A stretch of 64,000 nt of DNA from Amycolatopsis xylanica (GTDB lineage: Bacteria; Actinomycetota; Actinomycetes; Mycobacteriales; Pseudonocardiaceae). Position 1 is the first letter of the stretch. Every line of letters begins with the position of its first letter. A program made the position numbers and the translations under genes. Location of the stretch: positions 248,001 to 312,000 of the forward strand of contig NZ_FNON01000001.1 in the NCBI RefSeq assembly GCF_900107045.1, written 5' to 3'. Below are positions 48,609-57,314 of this stretch, in pieces. A model generated the notes under the pieces. The model was not told where the DNA came from and made no database searches. It worked only from the letters and a program-made list of their open reading frames with translations.

Positions 48609-49361
48609 GTGAACTCGTTCAAAGATCGGGTGGCCATCGTCACCGGAGCCAGCCGGGGCATCGGGCTCGGCATCGCCAAGGAACTCGTGGAACGCGGCGC
48701 CAAGGTGTGCATCACCGCGCGCAACCCGGAACCGCTGGCCGAGGCGGTCAACGAGCTCGGCGGCCCGGACGTGGCGATCGCCGTCGCGGGCAAGTCGGAC
48801 AACGCCGAGCACCAGGCCGAGGCCGTCGCCAAGACGATCGAGGCGTTCGGCAGGCTCGACATGCTGGTCAACAACACCGGCATCAACCCGGTCTACGGCC
48901 CGATGCTGGACATCGACTTCGACGCCGCCGCCAAGATCATGGCCGTGAACCTGCTGGCCCCGCTCGCGTGGACGCGTGCCGCGCGTGACGCATGGATGGG
49001 TGAGCACGGCGGTTCGGTCGTGAACGTCGCCTCGGTCGCGGGCTTGTTCGCCTCGCCCGGCATCGGCATGTACGGCGTCAGCAAGGCCGCGCTGATCCGG
49101 ATGACCACCGAGCTCGGCGCCGAGCTGGGCCCGAAGATCCGGGTCAACGCCGTCGCGCCCGCCGTGGTCAAGACCAAGTTCGCCACCGCGCTGTACGAAG
49201 GCCGTGAGGAGGAGGTCGCCTCGGCGTACCCGATGAAGCGCCTCGGCGTGCCGTCCGACATCGCGGGCGCCGTCGCCTTCCTGCTGTCGGAGGAGGCGGG
49301 CTGGGTCACCGGCCAGACGCTGGTCCTCGACGGCGGCATCACGCTGGTCGGTGGCATTTGA
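48609..49361 (+). CDS. SDR family oxidoreductase (FabG-like)
   Basis: A 250-residue classical SDR starting at GTG 48609 with AGGAG upstream. TGASRGIGLG (cofactor), NNTG (in place of NNAG), active-site YGVSK, and the C-terminal GQTLVLDGG. Likely a 3-hydroxyacyl-CoA dehydrogenase or alcohol dehydrogenase acting with the enzymes downstream. First gene of a three-gene operon; its stop overlaps the next start. Confidence 0.9.
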   Translation: MNSFKDRVAIVTGASRGIGLGIAKELVERGAKVCITARNPEPLAEAVNELGGPDVAIAVAGKSDNAEHQAEAVAKTIEAFGRLDMLVNNTGINPVYGPMLDIDFDAAAKIMAVNLLAPLAWTRAARDAWMGEHGGSVVNVASVAGLFASPGIGMYGVSKAALIRMTTELGAELGPKIRVNAVAPAVVKTKFATALYEGREEEVASAYPMKRLGVPSDIAGAVAFLLSEEAGWVTGQTLVLDGGITLVGGI

Positions 49362-50140
49362 GCACGGAGATCGCGGGCGCGGGCGTCGTCATCACCGGTG
49401 GCGGCGGCGGGATCGGCGCCGCGCTGGCCCGCAAGTTCGCCGGCGCGGGCGCGCGGGTGGTCGTCTCCGACCTGTCCGCGGACGGCGCGCAGGCGGTCGC
49501 CGAGGAGATCGGCGGCACCGCCGTCACCGCGGACGCGGCGAGCGAAGAGGGCATCCAGCGGCTGATCGCGGTCGCGCGTGAGCGGCTCGGCGCCATCGAC
49601 CTGTTCTGCGCCAACGCGGGCATCGCGCCCAACGGCGGCCCGGAGACCCCCGAGGACGTCTGGGCCCGTGCCTGGGACGTCAACGTGATGGCGCACGTGC
49701 GTGCCGCCAAACTGCTGCTGCCGGACTGGCTGGAGCGCGGCAAAGGTCATTTCCTGGCCACGGTTTCCGCGGCGGGTCTGCTGACCAGTCTCGGTTCCGC
49801 GCCGTACGCGGTGACCAAGCACGGCGCGCTGGCGTTCGCCGAATGGCTGAGCGCCACGTACCGCCATCGCGGCGTGAGCGTGCAGGCGCTGTGCCCGCAG
49901 GGTGTCAACACGGACATGTACCAGTCCACCGGTGAGGCGGGCGCGCTGCTCATGGGCGCGTCGCTGATCGAGCCGGACAAGGTGGCCGAGGACGTGCTCA
50001 AGGCCGTGGGCGGGGACGAGTTCCTGATCCTGCCGCACCCCGAGGTCGCCCAGTACTACGCCGCGCGCGCGACGGACACCGGCCGCTGGCTCGGCGGGAT
50101 GAACAAGCTGCAGCGGAAGGTCGAAGACGCACTTGGCTGA
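49358..50140 (+). CDS. SDR family oxidoreductase
   Basis: A 260-residue SDR starting with TTG at 49358, overlapping the preceding stop by four bases. Cofactor motif TGGGGGIG, CANAG, Ser in TVSAAGL, and YAVTK. The C-terminal region (YYAARATDTGRWLGGMNKLQRKV) is characteristic of a subgroup found in fatty-acid or terpenoid catabolic clusters. Its stop overlaps the carboxylase start by eight bases. Confidence 0.88.
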   Translation: MSTEIAGAGVVITGGGGGIGAALARKFAGAGARVVVSDLSADGAQAVAEEIGGTAVTADAASEEGIQRLIAVARERLGAIDLFCANAGIAPNGGPETPEDVWARAWDVNVMAHVRAAKLLLPDWLERGKGHFLATVSAAGLLTSLGSAPYAVTKHGALAFAEWLSATYRHRGVSVQALCPQGVNTDMYQSTGEAGALLMGASLIEPDKVAEDVLKAVGGDEFLILPHPEVAQYYAARATDTGRWLGGMNKLQRKVEDALG

Positions 50141-51689
50141 GGACTGGAAGCCCGAAGTCGAAGAGCTCCAGCGCAGGCGCGCGCTCGCCGAGCGGATGGG
50201 CGGCCCCGAAAAGGTCGCCCGTCAGCACGGCGCGGGCAGGCTGACGGTCCGCGAGCGCATCGAAGCGCTGGTGGACCAGGGTTCCTTCGACGAGGTCGGT
50301 GCGCTGGCCGGTGCGGCCGAGTACGCCACCGACGGCTCCCTGTCCTCGTTCGTGCCCGCCAATTTCGTGGTGGGCACCGCCCGGCTCGACGGTCGCCGGG
50401 TCGCCGTGGGCGGTGACGATTTCACCGTCCGCGGCGGCGCGGCCGACGCGGGCATCATGGGCAAGCAGATCTACGCCGAGCGGCTGGCCAACGAGCTCGG
50501 GATGCCGCTGGTGCGGCTGATCGAGGGCACCGGCGGTGGTGGCAGCGTGAAGATGCTGGAGCAGCACGGTTTCACGTACGTGCCGTTCAATCCCGGCTGG
50601 GATCTGGTGGTCGACAATCTCTCGGCGGTGCCGGTGGTTTCGGCGTGCCTGGGTCCCGTCGCGGGCCTCGGCGCCGCCCGCGCGGTCATGTCCCACCTCT
50701 GCGTCCTGGTCGAAGGCGCGGGCCAGCTGTTCGTCGCCGGGCCGCCGCTGGTGAAACACGCGACGGGGGAGGACCTCACCAAGGAGGAGCTCGGCGGGGC
50801 CGCCGTGCATCGCCGCAGCGGCGCCGTCGACGTGATCGTCCCGTCCGAGGAAGCCGCTTTCCAGGCCATCCGCGATTTCCTGGCATACCTGCCGTCCAAT
50901 GTGGACTTCTTGCCGCCGGTGGTGGCGAGCACGGACGACGTCGCGCGGCGCGACGAAGGGCTGCTTTCACTCGTGCCCCGCGACCGCCGGAAGCCCTATC
51001 GGCTGCGGCCGTTGCTGAACGCCCTGTTCGATACCGGTTCCGTGTTCGACTACGCCTGCTACGGCGGCTCGGCGTACGCGGGACTGGCCAGGTTGGACGG
51101 TCATCCGGTCGGCGTCATCGCCACGGATCCCTATCGTGGCGCGACTTTGACCGCCGAGGGCGCCGACGCGATCACCCGGCTGGTCGACCTGTGCGAGACC
51201 TTCCATCTGCCGATCGTGAACCTGACCGACCAGGCGGGCATGGTGATCGGCCTGGCCGGCGAGAAACGCGGCTCGATCCGCCGCGGCGCCCGCGCGATCA
51301 CCGCCGTGTACCAGGCACGCGTGCCGGTCGCGGAGATCATCGTCCGCCGGGTGTTCGGCGTCGGCGGCGCGGGCATCACCAACCGGCACCGGCTGGTCCG
51401 CCGCTGGGCCTGGCCGTCCGGCGACTGGGGCTCGCTGCCGGTCGAGGGCGGCATCGAAGCCGCCTACCGCGCGGAAATCGAGGCCGCCGACGACCCGGCC
51501 GCCCACATCGCCGCGATCCGCGAGCGCCTCGACGCGGTCCGCTCCCCGTTCCGCACGGCCGAGAAGTTCGCCGTCGAGGACGTCATCGACCCGCGTGAGT
51601 CGCGGCCGCTGCTGTGCGAGTGGGTGAAGGACGCTTACCGGGTGCTGCCGAAACTGCTGGGCAGGCCGTCGTTCGGGGTGCGACCCTGA
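50133..51689 (+). CDS. Acyl-CoA carboxylase carboxyltransferase (beta) subunit
   Basis: A 518-residue carboxyltransferase (PF01039) starting at TTG 50133. N-terminal half: GRLTVRERIEALVDQGSFDEVG and the RLIEGTGGGGSVKMLEQHG region. C-terminal half: GVIATDPYRGATLTAEGADAITRLVDLC, then MVIGLAGEKRGSIRRGARAITAVYQ and GVGGAGITNRHR. It transfers CO2 from biotin to an acyl-CoA. No biotin-carrier/biotin carboxylase subunit is in the window; it would be recruited from elsewhere. Context suggests catabolism of a branched or odd-chain acyl-CoA. Confidence 0.92.
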   Translation: MAEDWKPEVEELQRRRALAERMGGPEKVARQHGAGRLTVRERIEALVDQGSFDEVGALAGAAEYATDGSLSSFVPANFVVGTARLDGRRVAVGGDDFTVRGGAADAGIMGKQIYAERLANELGMPLVRLIEGTGGGGSVKMLEQHGFTYVPFNPGWDLVVDNLSAVPVVSACLGPVAGLGAARAVMSHLCVLVEGAGQLFVAGPPLVKHATGEDLTKEELGGAAVHRRSGAVDVIVPSEEAAFQAIRDFLAYLPSNVDFLPPVVASTDDVARRDEGLLSLVPRDRRKPYRLRPLLNALFDTGSVFDYACYGGSAYAGLARLDGHPVGVIATDPYRGATLTAEGADAITRLVDLCETFHLPIVNLTDQAGMVIGLAGEKRGSIRRGARAITAVYQARVPVAEIIVRRVFGVGGAGITNRHRLVRRWAWPSGDWGSLPVEGGIEAAYRAEIEAADDPAAHIAAIRERLDAVRSPFRTAEKFAVEDVIDPRESRPLLCEWVKDAYRVLPKLLGRPSFGVRP

Positions 51690-51740
51690 CACCCGTTTGA
51701 AAGGTGATCAGGCGGGTACCTTCCCGGCGAGGTGAGAGCT

Positions 51741-52220
51741 ATGGGAACCGGTCCGGTGATTCTGGGCTTCGACGGGACGCCCGTGTCCGAACGCATGGTC
51801 GCCGAGGTCGGCGAGCTGCTGGGGGAGCGCGACGCGCTGGTCGTGACGGTGTGGGAGACGGGCCGGGTGTTCGACCTGGGCGCCGGGCCCGCGGCGACGC
51901 TGACCGGGCCGGTGGCGCCGATCGACCTGCGCACCGCCGAGCAGCTCGACAAGGCCGCGCACGACTCCGCGCAGCGGACCGCCAGCCGGGGCGCCGAGCT
52001 GGCGCTCAAGTCGGGCCTGCGTGCGGAAGGGCTCGCCGTCGCCGACGCGGTGACCGTGGCCGAGACACTGGTCCGGCTGGCGACCGAGCACAAGGCCTCG
52101 GTGATCGGCGTCGGCGCGCACCGTCACGGCAGGCTGAGCGAACTCCTGCTCGGCAGCACCTCGAAGGACGTGCTCCGTCTCGCCCCCTGCCCGGTCCTCG
52201 TCATCCGCGACGAGTCGTGA
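51741..52220 (+). CDS. Universal stress protein (UspA family)
   Basis: A 159-residue single-domain Usp. Start at ATG 51741 (a GTG lies at 51732). The N-terminal strand PVILGFDGTPVSERMV carries the nucleotide-binding Asp, and the ATP-binding motif GVGAHRHGRLSELLLGSTSKDVLRLAPCPVLVI fits GxGxxG-S/T. Likely an ATP-binding stress protein. Downstream of the carboxylase by 51 bases; it could be in the same transcript. Confidence 0.88.
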   Translation: MGTGPVILGFDGTPVSERMVAEVGELLGERDALVVTVWETGRVFDLGAGPAATLTGPVAPIDLRTAEQLDKAAHDSAQRTASRGAELALKSGLRAEGLAVADAVTVAETLVRLATEHKASVIGVGAHRHGRLSELLLGSTSKDVLRLAPCPVLVIRDES

Positions 52221-52611
52221 GCGCCGCGCCCGGTTACTGACCGGCAGAGCCAGGCAACGCATCAAGCCCTAGGTCGGTCCGCATGAACGCCACTTTCACA
52301 ACGTTGAACGTTGCGAAAGTGGCGCTCACGTCGTCGCGCACGGCCGGTCCGGGCGCGCGTGGGCGCCGATCCGCATGAACGCCACTTTCGCAACGCTGAG
52401 CGACACATAGGCCCCGTTCATTCCATCCAGAACCCAAAACCGGGCAAATGGACGGGAGTGGCCGCGATGTCCGAGGAGCCGATCTTCGCGAAACCCGAGT
52501 TCAGGCCATTGGATGGCCTGAACTCGGGTTTCGCACTGGCAGCCCTCATCTCGCAGGCCAAGCGCTCCCGGCATGGGGGTCAGAACCGGGCGCGCCACTT
52601 GTGGGGTCGGA
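52221..52611. repeat. Hairpin-rich intergenic region
   Basis: No gene in 390 bases. Three palindromes are present. (1) 52284-52328: arms TGAACGCCACTTTC and GAAAGTGGCGCTCA. (2) 52376-52420: a copy of the left arm (TGAACGCCACTTTCGCAACG) with a decayed right half. (3) 52488-52534: perfect 22-base arms beginning GCGAAACCCGAGTTCAGG around a three-base TGG loop. The convergent genes on either side (stress protein, enoyl-CoA hydratase) make these bidirectional terminators or repetitive elements. Confidence 0.75.
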
Positions 52612-53427
52612 TCAGGGGTAGGCGGGGAAGTTCGGCGGGCGGCGCTCGTTCCAGCTGGCGAGTCCCTCCGGGAGTTCCGGGCGGCCGAACGAGTCGAGCA
52701 TGAGCGCGGTGGCCTCTTTCGCGGCGGCTTCCAGTGGGAGCGCGGCTTCGCGGAAGAGCTGTTCCTTCATGATGGCCATCGAGCGGGGCGCGCTGTGCGT
52801 CGCCAGCTCGGTGGCGTACTCCCGCGCGCGGGGCAGGAGGTCTTCGGGCGCCACGACTTCCTGCACGAGGCCGTAGTCGAAGGCCTGCTCGGCGGTGAAC
52901 GTGCGGCCGGAGAGCAGGAGGTCGAGCGCGCGGCCTCGGCCGACTAGTTCGGGGAGCAGCTTCGCGACGCCGTATTCGGCGACCAGTCCGCGGCGGGCGA
53001 ACGAGGTGGCGAACTTGGCGCCGGCGGCGGCGAAGCGGATGTCCGCCGCGCAGGCGACGACGAAGCCGAGCCCGGCGCACCCGCCGTTGATCGCGGCGAT
53101 CACCGGTTTCGGGGTGAAGGCCGCGGCGAGCACGTTGCGGAAGCCCTCGTGGTCGTCGAGGTCCGCGGTCGGCGGCGCGCTGGAGATGTCGTCGAGCAGC
53201 CCGAGATCCGCGCCGGGGCAGAAGGCGCGCCCGGCGCCCGTGACCACGACGGCGCGGATCGCCGGGTCTTCGCCCGCCCGGCGCAGCAAGGTGCCGTAGC
53301 GGATCTGCATGGCCTGGTCCATGGCGTTGTGCCGGGCGGGCCGGTCGAAGGTCACCGTGGCGACCGCGCCGTCGACCACGTGGCCGACACCGTCCACTGT
53401 GGACTGCTGATCGGATCCTGGGCTCAT
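52612..53427 (-). CDS. Enoyl-CoA hydratase/isomerase family protein
   Basis: A 271-residue crotonase. Oxyanion-hole segments GRAFCPGADLGLLDD and INGGCAGLGFVVACAADIRFA, and the EYGVAKLLPELVG active-site loop with one candidate catalytic Glu; trimerisation region GRTFTAEQAFDYGLVQEVV. It is the last gene facing left; its start is 10 bases from the TAAGCG operator. Probably hydrates an enoyl-CoA in the same pathway as the SDR operon. Confidence 0.9.
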   Translation of the reverse strand: MSPGSDQQSTVDGVGHVVDGAVATVTFDRPARHNAMDQAMQIRYGTLLRRAGEDPAIRAVVVTGAGRAFCPGADLGLLDDISSAPPTADLDDHEGFRNVLAAAFTPKPVIAAINGGCAGLGFVVACAADIRFAAAGAKFATSFARRGLVAEYGVAKLLPELVGRGRALDLLLSGRTFTAEQAFDYGLVQEVVAPEDLLPRAREYATELATHSAPRSMAIMKEQLFREAALPLEAAAKEATALMLDSFGRPELPEGLASWNERRPPNFPAYP

Positions 53428-53437
53428 GGCTCCATAC

Positions 53438-53451
53438 TAAGCGGGCGCTTA
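53438..53451. promoter_or_regulatory. TAAGCG-CGCTTA operator, copy 2
   Basis: TAAGCGGGCGCTTA, identical to 48572-48585 and here extended by one base each side (C and G). It lies 10 bases upstream of the enoyl-CoA hydratase start, placing that gene in the same regulon. Confidence 0.75.
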
Positions 53452-53501
53452 GCTTTCGTCGAGGGGTTGACGGGCCAGGCGGCGCCTCCTAACGTCGGCA
53501 T

Positions 53502-53515
53502 ACCGACTGGTCGGT
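53502..53515. promoter_or_regulatory. ACCGAC-GTCGGT operator, copy 3
   Basis: ACCGACTGGTCGGT, a perfect palindrome with a TG centre, 22 bases before the truncated acyl-CoA synthetase. Best match to the motif; likely bound by the TetR at 53938. Confidence 0.65.
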
Positions 53516-53537
53516 GCGGACTGTGGAGGGTGCCTGG

Positions 53538-53921
53538 ATGAGCCGCTATGACGCGAAGCCCTGGCTCGGCCGCTGCGACGAGCGCATGCGCGACGCGCCA
53601 CCGGCGCCGGGCACGAGCCTGCCGGCCGCCTTCCGTCGCAGCGTCGAAGCCGCGCCCGGCCCGATGTACCGCGACCGCGAGCTGGCGCACGTGCTCTCCG
53701 ACGCGGGTGTCCGCGCGATCGTGTGCTCCCAGTCCGAGTGGAATCCGTACATTTCCGGCGTCGCCGCCTCGAGTGAGGTGCGGATCGCGCTGACCACGAG
53801 CCAACTCGACGGGGGTAGTGTTCATGGCTGTCCGGGTGACGATGCCACGCCGAGACCAACCAGTCGGTACGCTTACTGTCCGAGTGGGACGGTCCGCGGC
53901 CTGGCGGGCCAGGCAAGGTGA
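53538..53921 (+). pseudogene. Internally deleted acyl-CoA synthetase (AMP-binding) remnant
   Basis: ATG 53538 begins MSRYDAKPWLGRC and LPAAFRRSVEAAP, the usual N-terminus of long-chain acyl-CoA synthetases. It then jumps directly to MYRDRELAHVLSDAGVRAIVC, the conserved NPMY...EL..L.DS.....V segment normally about 60 residues later. Homology ends near 53815, and the ATP-binding, adenylation and C-terminal domains are absent. Both an internal deletion and a C-terminal loss have occurred. It is probably the fossil of the activating enzyme of this catabolic cluster. Confidence 0.75.
53855..53868. promoter_or_regulatory. ACCGAC-GTCGGT-type operator, copy 4
   Basis: ACCAACCAGTCGGT, one mismatch, 70 bases before the TetR start at 53938. 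Fits autoregulation. Confidence 0.55.
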
Positions 53922-53937
53922 CGAAGGTGGCACAGCG

Positions 53938-54564
53938 ATGACGAGAGCAAGTACCCGTAAGCCGGCCGTCGCCGTCGACGTGCACGCCGACGAGACGTCC
54001 GTGCCGCGGCGGCTGCTCTCCCACGCCACGAAGCTCTTCGCCAAGAAGGGCTTCGACCGCACCTCGGTCCAGGAGATCGTGGAGGCGGCTGGCGTCACCA
54101 AGGGCGCGATGTACCACTACTTCGGCTCCAAGGACGATCTGCTCTACGAGATCTACGCGCGCGTGCTGCGCGAGCAGACCGAGCAGCTGGAGAACGTCGC
54201 CGTCACCGAGCAGCCACTGCGTGAGCGCCTGCGCGCCGCCGCGTCGGACGTCGTGGTCTCCACGATCGCCAACCTCGACGACAACAAGATCTTCATGCAG
54301 TCGATGCACCAGCTCAGCGCCGAGAAGCAGAAGGCGGTACGCGCGGAACGCCGCAAGTACCACGAGCGCTTCCGCACCCTGGTGGAGGAAGGGCAGTCCA
54401 CCGGCGAATTCCGGGACGACAAGCCCGCCGACGTCATCGTCGACTTCTTCTTCGGTTCAGTGCACCACCTCGGTTCCTGGTACCGCCGCAGCGGTTCGCT
54501 TTCGGCTCGCCAGGTCGGTGACCATTACGCCGACCTGCTCCTTTCGTCGTTGCGCCCTGACTGA
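53938..54564 (+). CDS. TetR family regulator
   Basis: A 208-residue TetR protein. Start ATG 53938 with AAGGTGG upstream. Helix-turn-helix at residues about 35-75 (TSVQEIVEAAGVTKGAMYHYFGSKDDLL); the C-terminal part (SMHQLSAEKQKAVRAERRKY and HHLGSWYRRSG) is that of the KstR2-like TetR_C group associated with acyl-CoA and sterol catabolism. The presumed target is the ACCGAC-GTCGGT motif found four times nearby. Confidence 0.87.
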   Translation: MTRASTRKPAVAVDVHADETSVPRRLLSHATKLFAKKGFDRTSVQEIVEAAGVTKGAMYHYFGSKDDLLYEIYARVLREQTEQLENVAVTEQPLRERLRAAASDVVVSTIANLDDNKIFMQSMHQLSAEKQKAVRAERRKYHERFRTLVEEGQSTGEFRDDKPADVIVDFFFGSVHHLGSWYRRSGSLSARQVGDHYADLLLSSLRPD

Positions 54565-54576
54565 GTCGCGCACTGA

Positions 54577-54978
54577 CTAATCCGGCGGGCGGGACCGCGC
54601 GAACACCACGCGCGGCCGGATCTCGTCGAGTCTTCGTTCCACCACCGTGCCCGGCGGCCAGAGACTGACCAGATCGAGCAGCGACTCCGCCATTTCCGGT
54701 GCCAGCCAGGCCGGGTAGCCCTGGTCAGCGAGACTCGCCCGGAGCGCTTCGACGTACCCGGCCTCCGTGAAGCCGGCCAGTTCGGCAACCCGCGCGGTCG
54801 TGGTCGCCCGATGGGAACTGAGCCCGGAAAACGCTCTGCCACAGCCACATTCGCCGTCGGCGTCCCGTTCGTCGCTGGCGCAGGCGGGCTCGATGAAGAC
54901 GAGTTCGCCTTCGACGCACCAGTTGTAGTCGTTCGTCCGCTTGCCCTGGGTCTGGCCGGTGGCCACCAAGATCTTCAT
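54577..54978 (-). CDS. Conserved hypothetical protein (DUF7715-like)
   Basis: A 133-residue protein from ATG 54978. It starts KILVATGQTQGKRTNDYNWC and has four closely spaced cysteines (CASDERDADGECGCGRAF), possibly a metal site. No signal peptide or membrane segment. I associate this N-terminus with an uncharacterised actinobacterial family. The frame extends upstream, but the homologous part begins here. Confidence 0.7.
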   Translation of the reverse strand: MKILVATGQTQGKRTNDYNWCVEGELVFIEPACASDERDADGECGCGRAFSGLSSHRATTTARVAELAGFTEAGYVEALRASLADQGYPAWLAPEMAESLLDLVSLWPPGTVVERRLDEIRPRVVFARSRPPD

Positions 54979-55100
54979 GTCCGTCTCCTGTCCTCGTGTG
55001 CTGGTTCTTCGATGATCCAGTGATAGCAGGAGGCACCGACAGTTTCGGGAAACCGGCTGGGCGTAGCGGGTTCGCCGGTAGCGTCCGAAATAGACCAGGA

Positions 55101-55901
55101 CTAGGGACGCAGCCGTCCGGTGGCCAGCACCCAGGCGGCGAGCGCCGCCATCGGGATGGTCAGGTACACGGTGACGGCCATGACGTTCACGCCGGCCAGC
55201 AGGAACCCGGTCAGCAGTGACAGCACCATGTTGTTGCCCGCGTGGGCGAGGCTCGCCGTCCACACGCTGCCGCCGCGCACCCGCAGCCAGCTCAGCAGCA
55301 CCTCCTGGCACACGAACGAAAGCGTCCAGACGGCGAGTCCCGCCACGACGTCGTCGAACTCGATGTAGCCGACGAACGCGAGCGGGTAGTGCCACACCGC
55401 CCAGATCAAGCCGGTAGTCAAGGTCGCCGCCACCGGGCGGCCGGGGAACACCCGCTGCCGCAGATAGGCGGTCCAGCCGAATTCCTCACCCCAATAGATC
55501 GGCGTGAGCAAGGGGACGACGAGCAACAGCACCGCGATCAGCGCCCAGCCGGGCATGCCGCCGATCTGGCCGTCCAAAGGAGCCAAATGTTCGCCGAACA
55601 GCACGGCGACACCGGCGGTGGCGGCGACGAGCACGGCAGGGCCGAGCCAGGCCATCAGGTACTGCGGCCACGCCGCGCGCAGCCGCGGCCGCAGGCCCGC
55701 GTCCGCGAAACCCTCGCCGGTCACCCAGCGCCGCACGACGAACGCGGCCAGCGCGGGCGCGAACGCGAAAGGCAGCTGTACCAACGGGTTCACCAGCGAG
55801 AAGCCGAGTGCCCATGCGCCGATCATGCCCAGCCAGGCGAGGCCGAACGCGAGGCCGAGGAAAACAGGGAGCCCGTTCAGCCGGGCTTGCACAGTGGTCA
55901 T
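55101..55901 (-). CDS. CPBP family intramembrane metalloprotease (CAAX-protease-like)
   Basis: A 266-residue membrane protein with about eight helices. The ABI/CPBP motifs are present: YWGEEFGWTAYLRQR (EExxxR-type motif 1), WAVWHYPLAF (motif 2 His) and LAHAGNNMV (motif 3 with His and Asn). Members cleave membrane-embedded substrates or act in immunity and stress; the substrate here is unknown. It stands alone between unrelated genes. Confidence 0.88.
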   Translation of the reverse strand: MTTVQARLNGLPVFLGLAFGLAWLGMIGAWALGFSLVNPLVQLPFAFAPALAAFVVRRWVTGEGFADAGLRPRLRAAWPQYLMAWLGPAVLVAATAGVAVLFGEHLAPLDGQIGGMPGWALIAVLLLVVPLLTPIYWGEEFGWTAYLRQRVFPGRPVAATLTTGLIWAVWHYPLAFVGYIEFDDVVAGLAVWTLSFVCQEVLLSWLRVRGGSVWTASLAHAGNNMVLSLLTGFLLAGVNVMAVTVYLTIPMAALAAWVLATGRLRP

Positions 55902-56033
55902 GCCGCAACAAGATCATCGGGACGGGTGCGCGGTCATTGACAGCAGCGGGCCATTCGGAGGTAGGGCCAGGCCTACCCCGGAACTACGCCGAGTGGGTGG
56001 GACACGGCACGCCCCTGCGCATACGGTTGCCCC

Positions 56034-57314
56034 ATGACCAGGGGGAAACCACGAACGGCGCGCGAGGCGCTGACCACCGGCAGGTTCCTGCTCACCGCGT
56101 GGCCGTGGCGCGCGTACGCACATTTCGCCGGCACACCGGTGATCGCGGCGATGGCGCTGGCGCCGCTGGCGATACCGGCCGTGCCCTGGCTGCTGGCGTC
56201 CAGGCTCGGGGAGCCGACGCCGTGGATCTCGATGCTCGTGCTGGTGCTCGCGGGCGGCCTGCTGCTCGCGGCGGCGTTGCCCTGGGTGGCCGTCCCGGTG
56301 GCCAGGCTGGAACGTCGCCGGTTGCGCCTGGTGGACGACCGCCCGCTCGGCGATCCACCGCGCGGACCGGTCCGGTACGGCGACCCCGCTACCTGGCGCG
56401 CCGTGGCCTATCTGGTACTGCTGGTCACGGTCGGCGCGCCGCTCGCGGCCGCCACCTGTGGCCTGGTGCTGCTGCTCGCGTTGCTCGCCGGGTCGCCGTA
56501 TCTGGTGGACGGCACTTCGCCGGTTTCGCTCGGCTTCACCACCGTCACCACCACTGCGGGTGCGATCCCTTACGCCGTGACGGCGGGCGTCGTGCTCGTG
56601 CTGTCGCCGTACCCGGTCGCACTGCTGACGTCGGCGCACGGCGCGGTGGCCCGCGCGCTGCTGCGCGACGACGGCGGCCCGCTGCGCGCCGAGCTGGTCG
56701 AGGTCGGGCAGTCGAGGGCCCGGCTGGTCGACCTGTTCGAGGCCGAGCGCCGCCGGGTCGAGCGTGACCTGCACGACGGCGCGCAGCAGCGGCTCGTCGC
56801 GCTGACACTGAGGCTCGGACTGGCCAAAGTGGACCTGCCGTCCGACTCGCCCGCGTACGCCGAGGTCGCGGCCGCGCACGACGAAGCCAAGGACCTGATG
56901 ACCGAGCTGCGGGAACTGGTCAGGGGCATTCACCCGAGGGTGCTCACCGACCTCGGTCTCCCGGCGGCGCTGGGCGAACTGGCCGATCGCGCGCCCGTCC
57001 CGGTCAGCGTGCGTGCCGACCTGCCCGGCCGCCTGCCCGCGCCGGTCGAGGCGATCGGGTACTTCGTGGTCGCCGAGGCGTTGACCAACGTGGCCAAGCA
57101 CAGCGGCGCGACCCAGGCGGGTGTCTCCGCTTCCCGGCAGGCCGGGTCGCTCGTGCTGGAGGTCAGCGACGACGGGGTGGGCGGCGCCGATCCGGCGGGC
57201 GGCACCGGGCTGACCGGGCTGGCCGACCGCGCGGCCGTGGTGGGCGGGCGGATGTTCCTGTCCAGCCCGCCGGGTGGCCCTACGGTGGTGCGCGTGGAGT
57301 TGCCGTGCCCGTGA
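56034..57314 (+). CDS. Two-component sensor histidine kinase (NarL/HisKA_3 type)
   Basis: A 426-residue kinase. Residues 1-220 carry about four to six hydrophobic segments in two groups, with a short linker. The dimerisation/phosphoacceptor motif RRRVERDLHDGAQQRLVALTLRLG is near residue 245, and the HATPase N-box FVVAEALTNVAKHSGA is near residue 345, followed by DDGVGGADPAGGTGLTGLADRA. ATG at 56034. It overlaps the regulator gene by about ten bases. The external signal is unknown. Confidence 0.92.
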   Translation: MTRGKPRTAREALTTGRFLLTAWPWRAYAHFAGTPVIAAMALAPLAIPAVPWLLASRLGEPTPWISMLVLVLAGGLLLAAALPWVAVPVARLERRRLRLVDDRPLGDPPRGPVRYGDPATWRAVAYLVLLVTVGAPLAAATCGLVLLLALLAGSPYLVDGTSPVSLGFTTVTTTAGAIPYAVTAGVVLVLSPYPVALLTSAHGAVARALLRDDGGPLRAELVEVGQSRARLVDLFEAERRRVERDLHDGAQQRLVALTLRLGLAKVDLPSDSPAYAEVAAAHDEAKDLMTELRELVRGIHPRVLTDLGLPAALGELADRAPVPVSVRADLPGRLPAPVEAIGYFVVAEALTNVAKHSGATQAGVSASRQAGSLVLEVSDDGVGGADPAGGTGLTGLADRAAVVGGRMFLSSPPGGPTVVRVELPCP

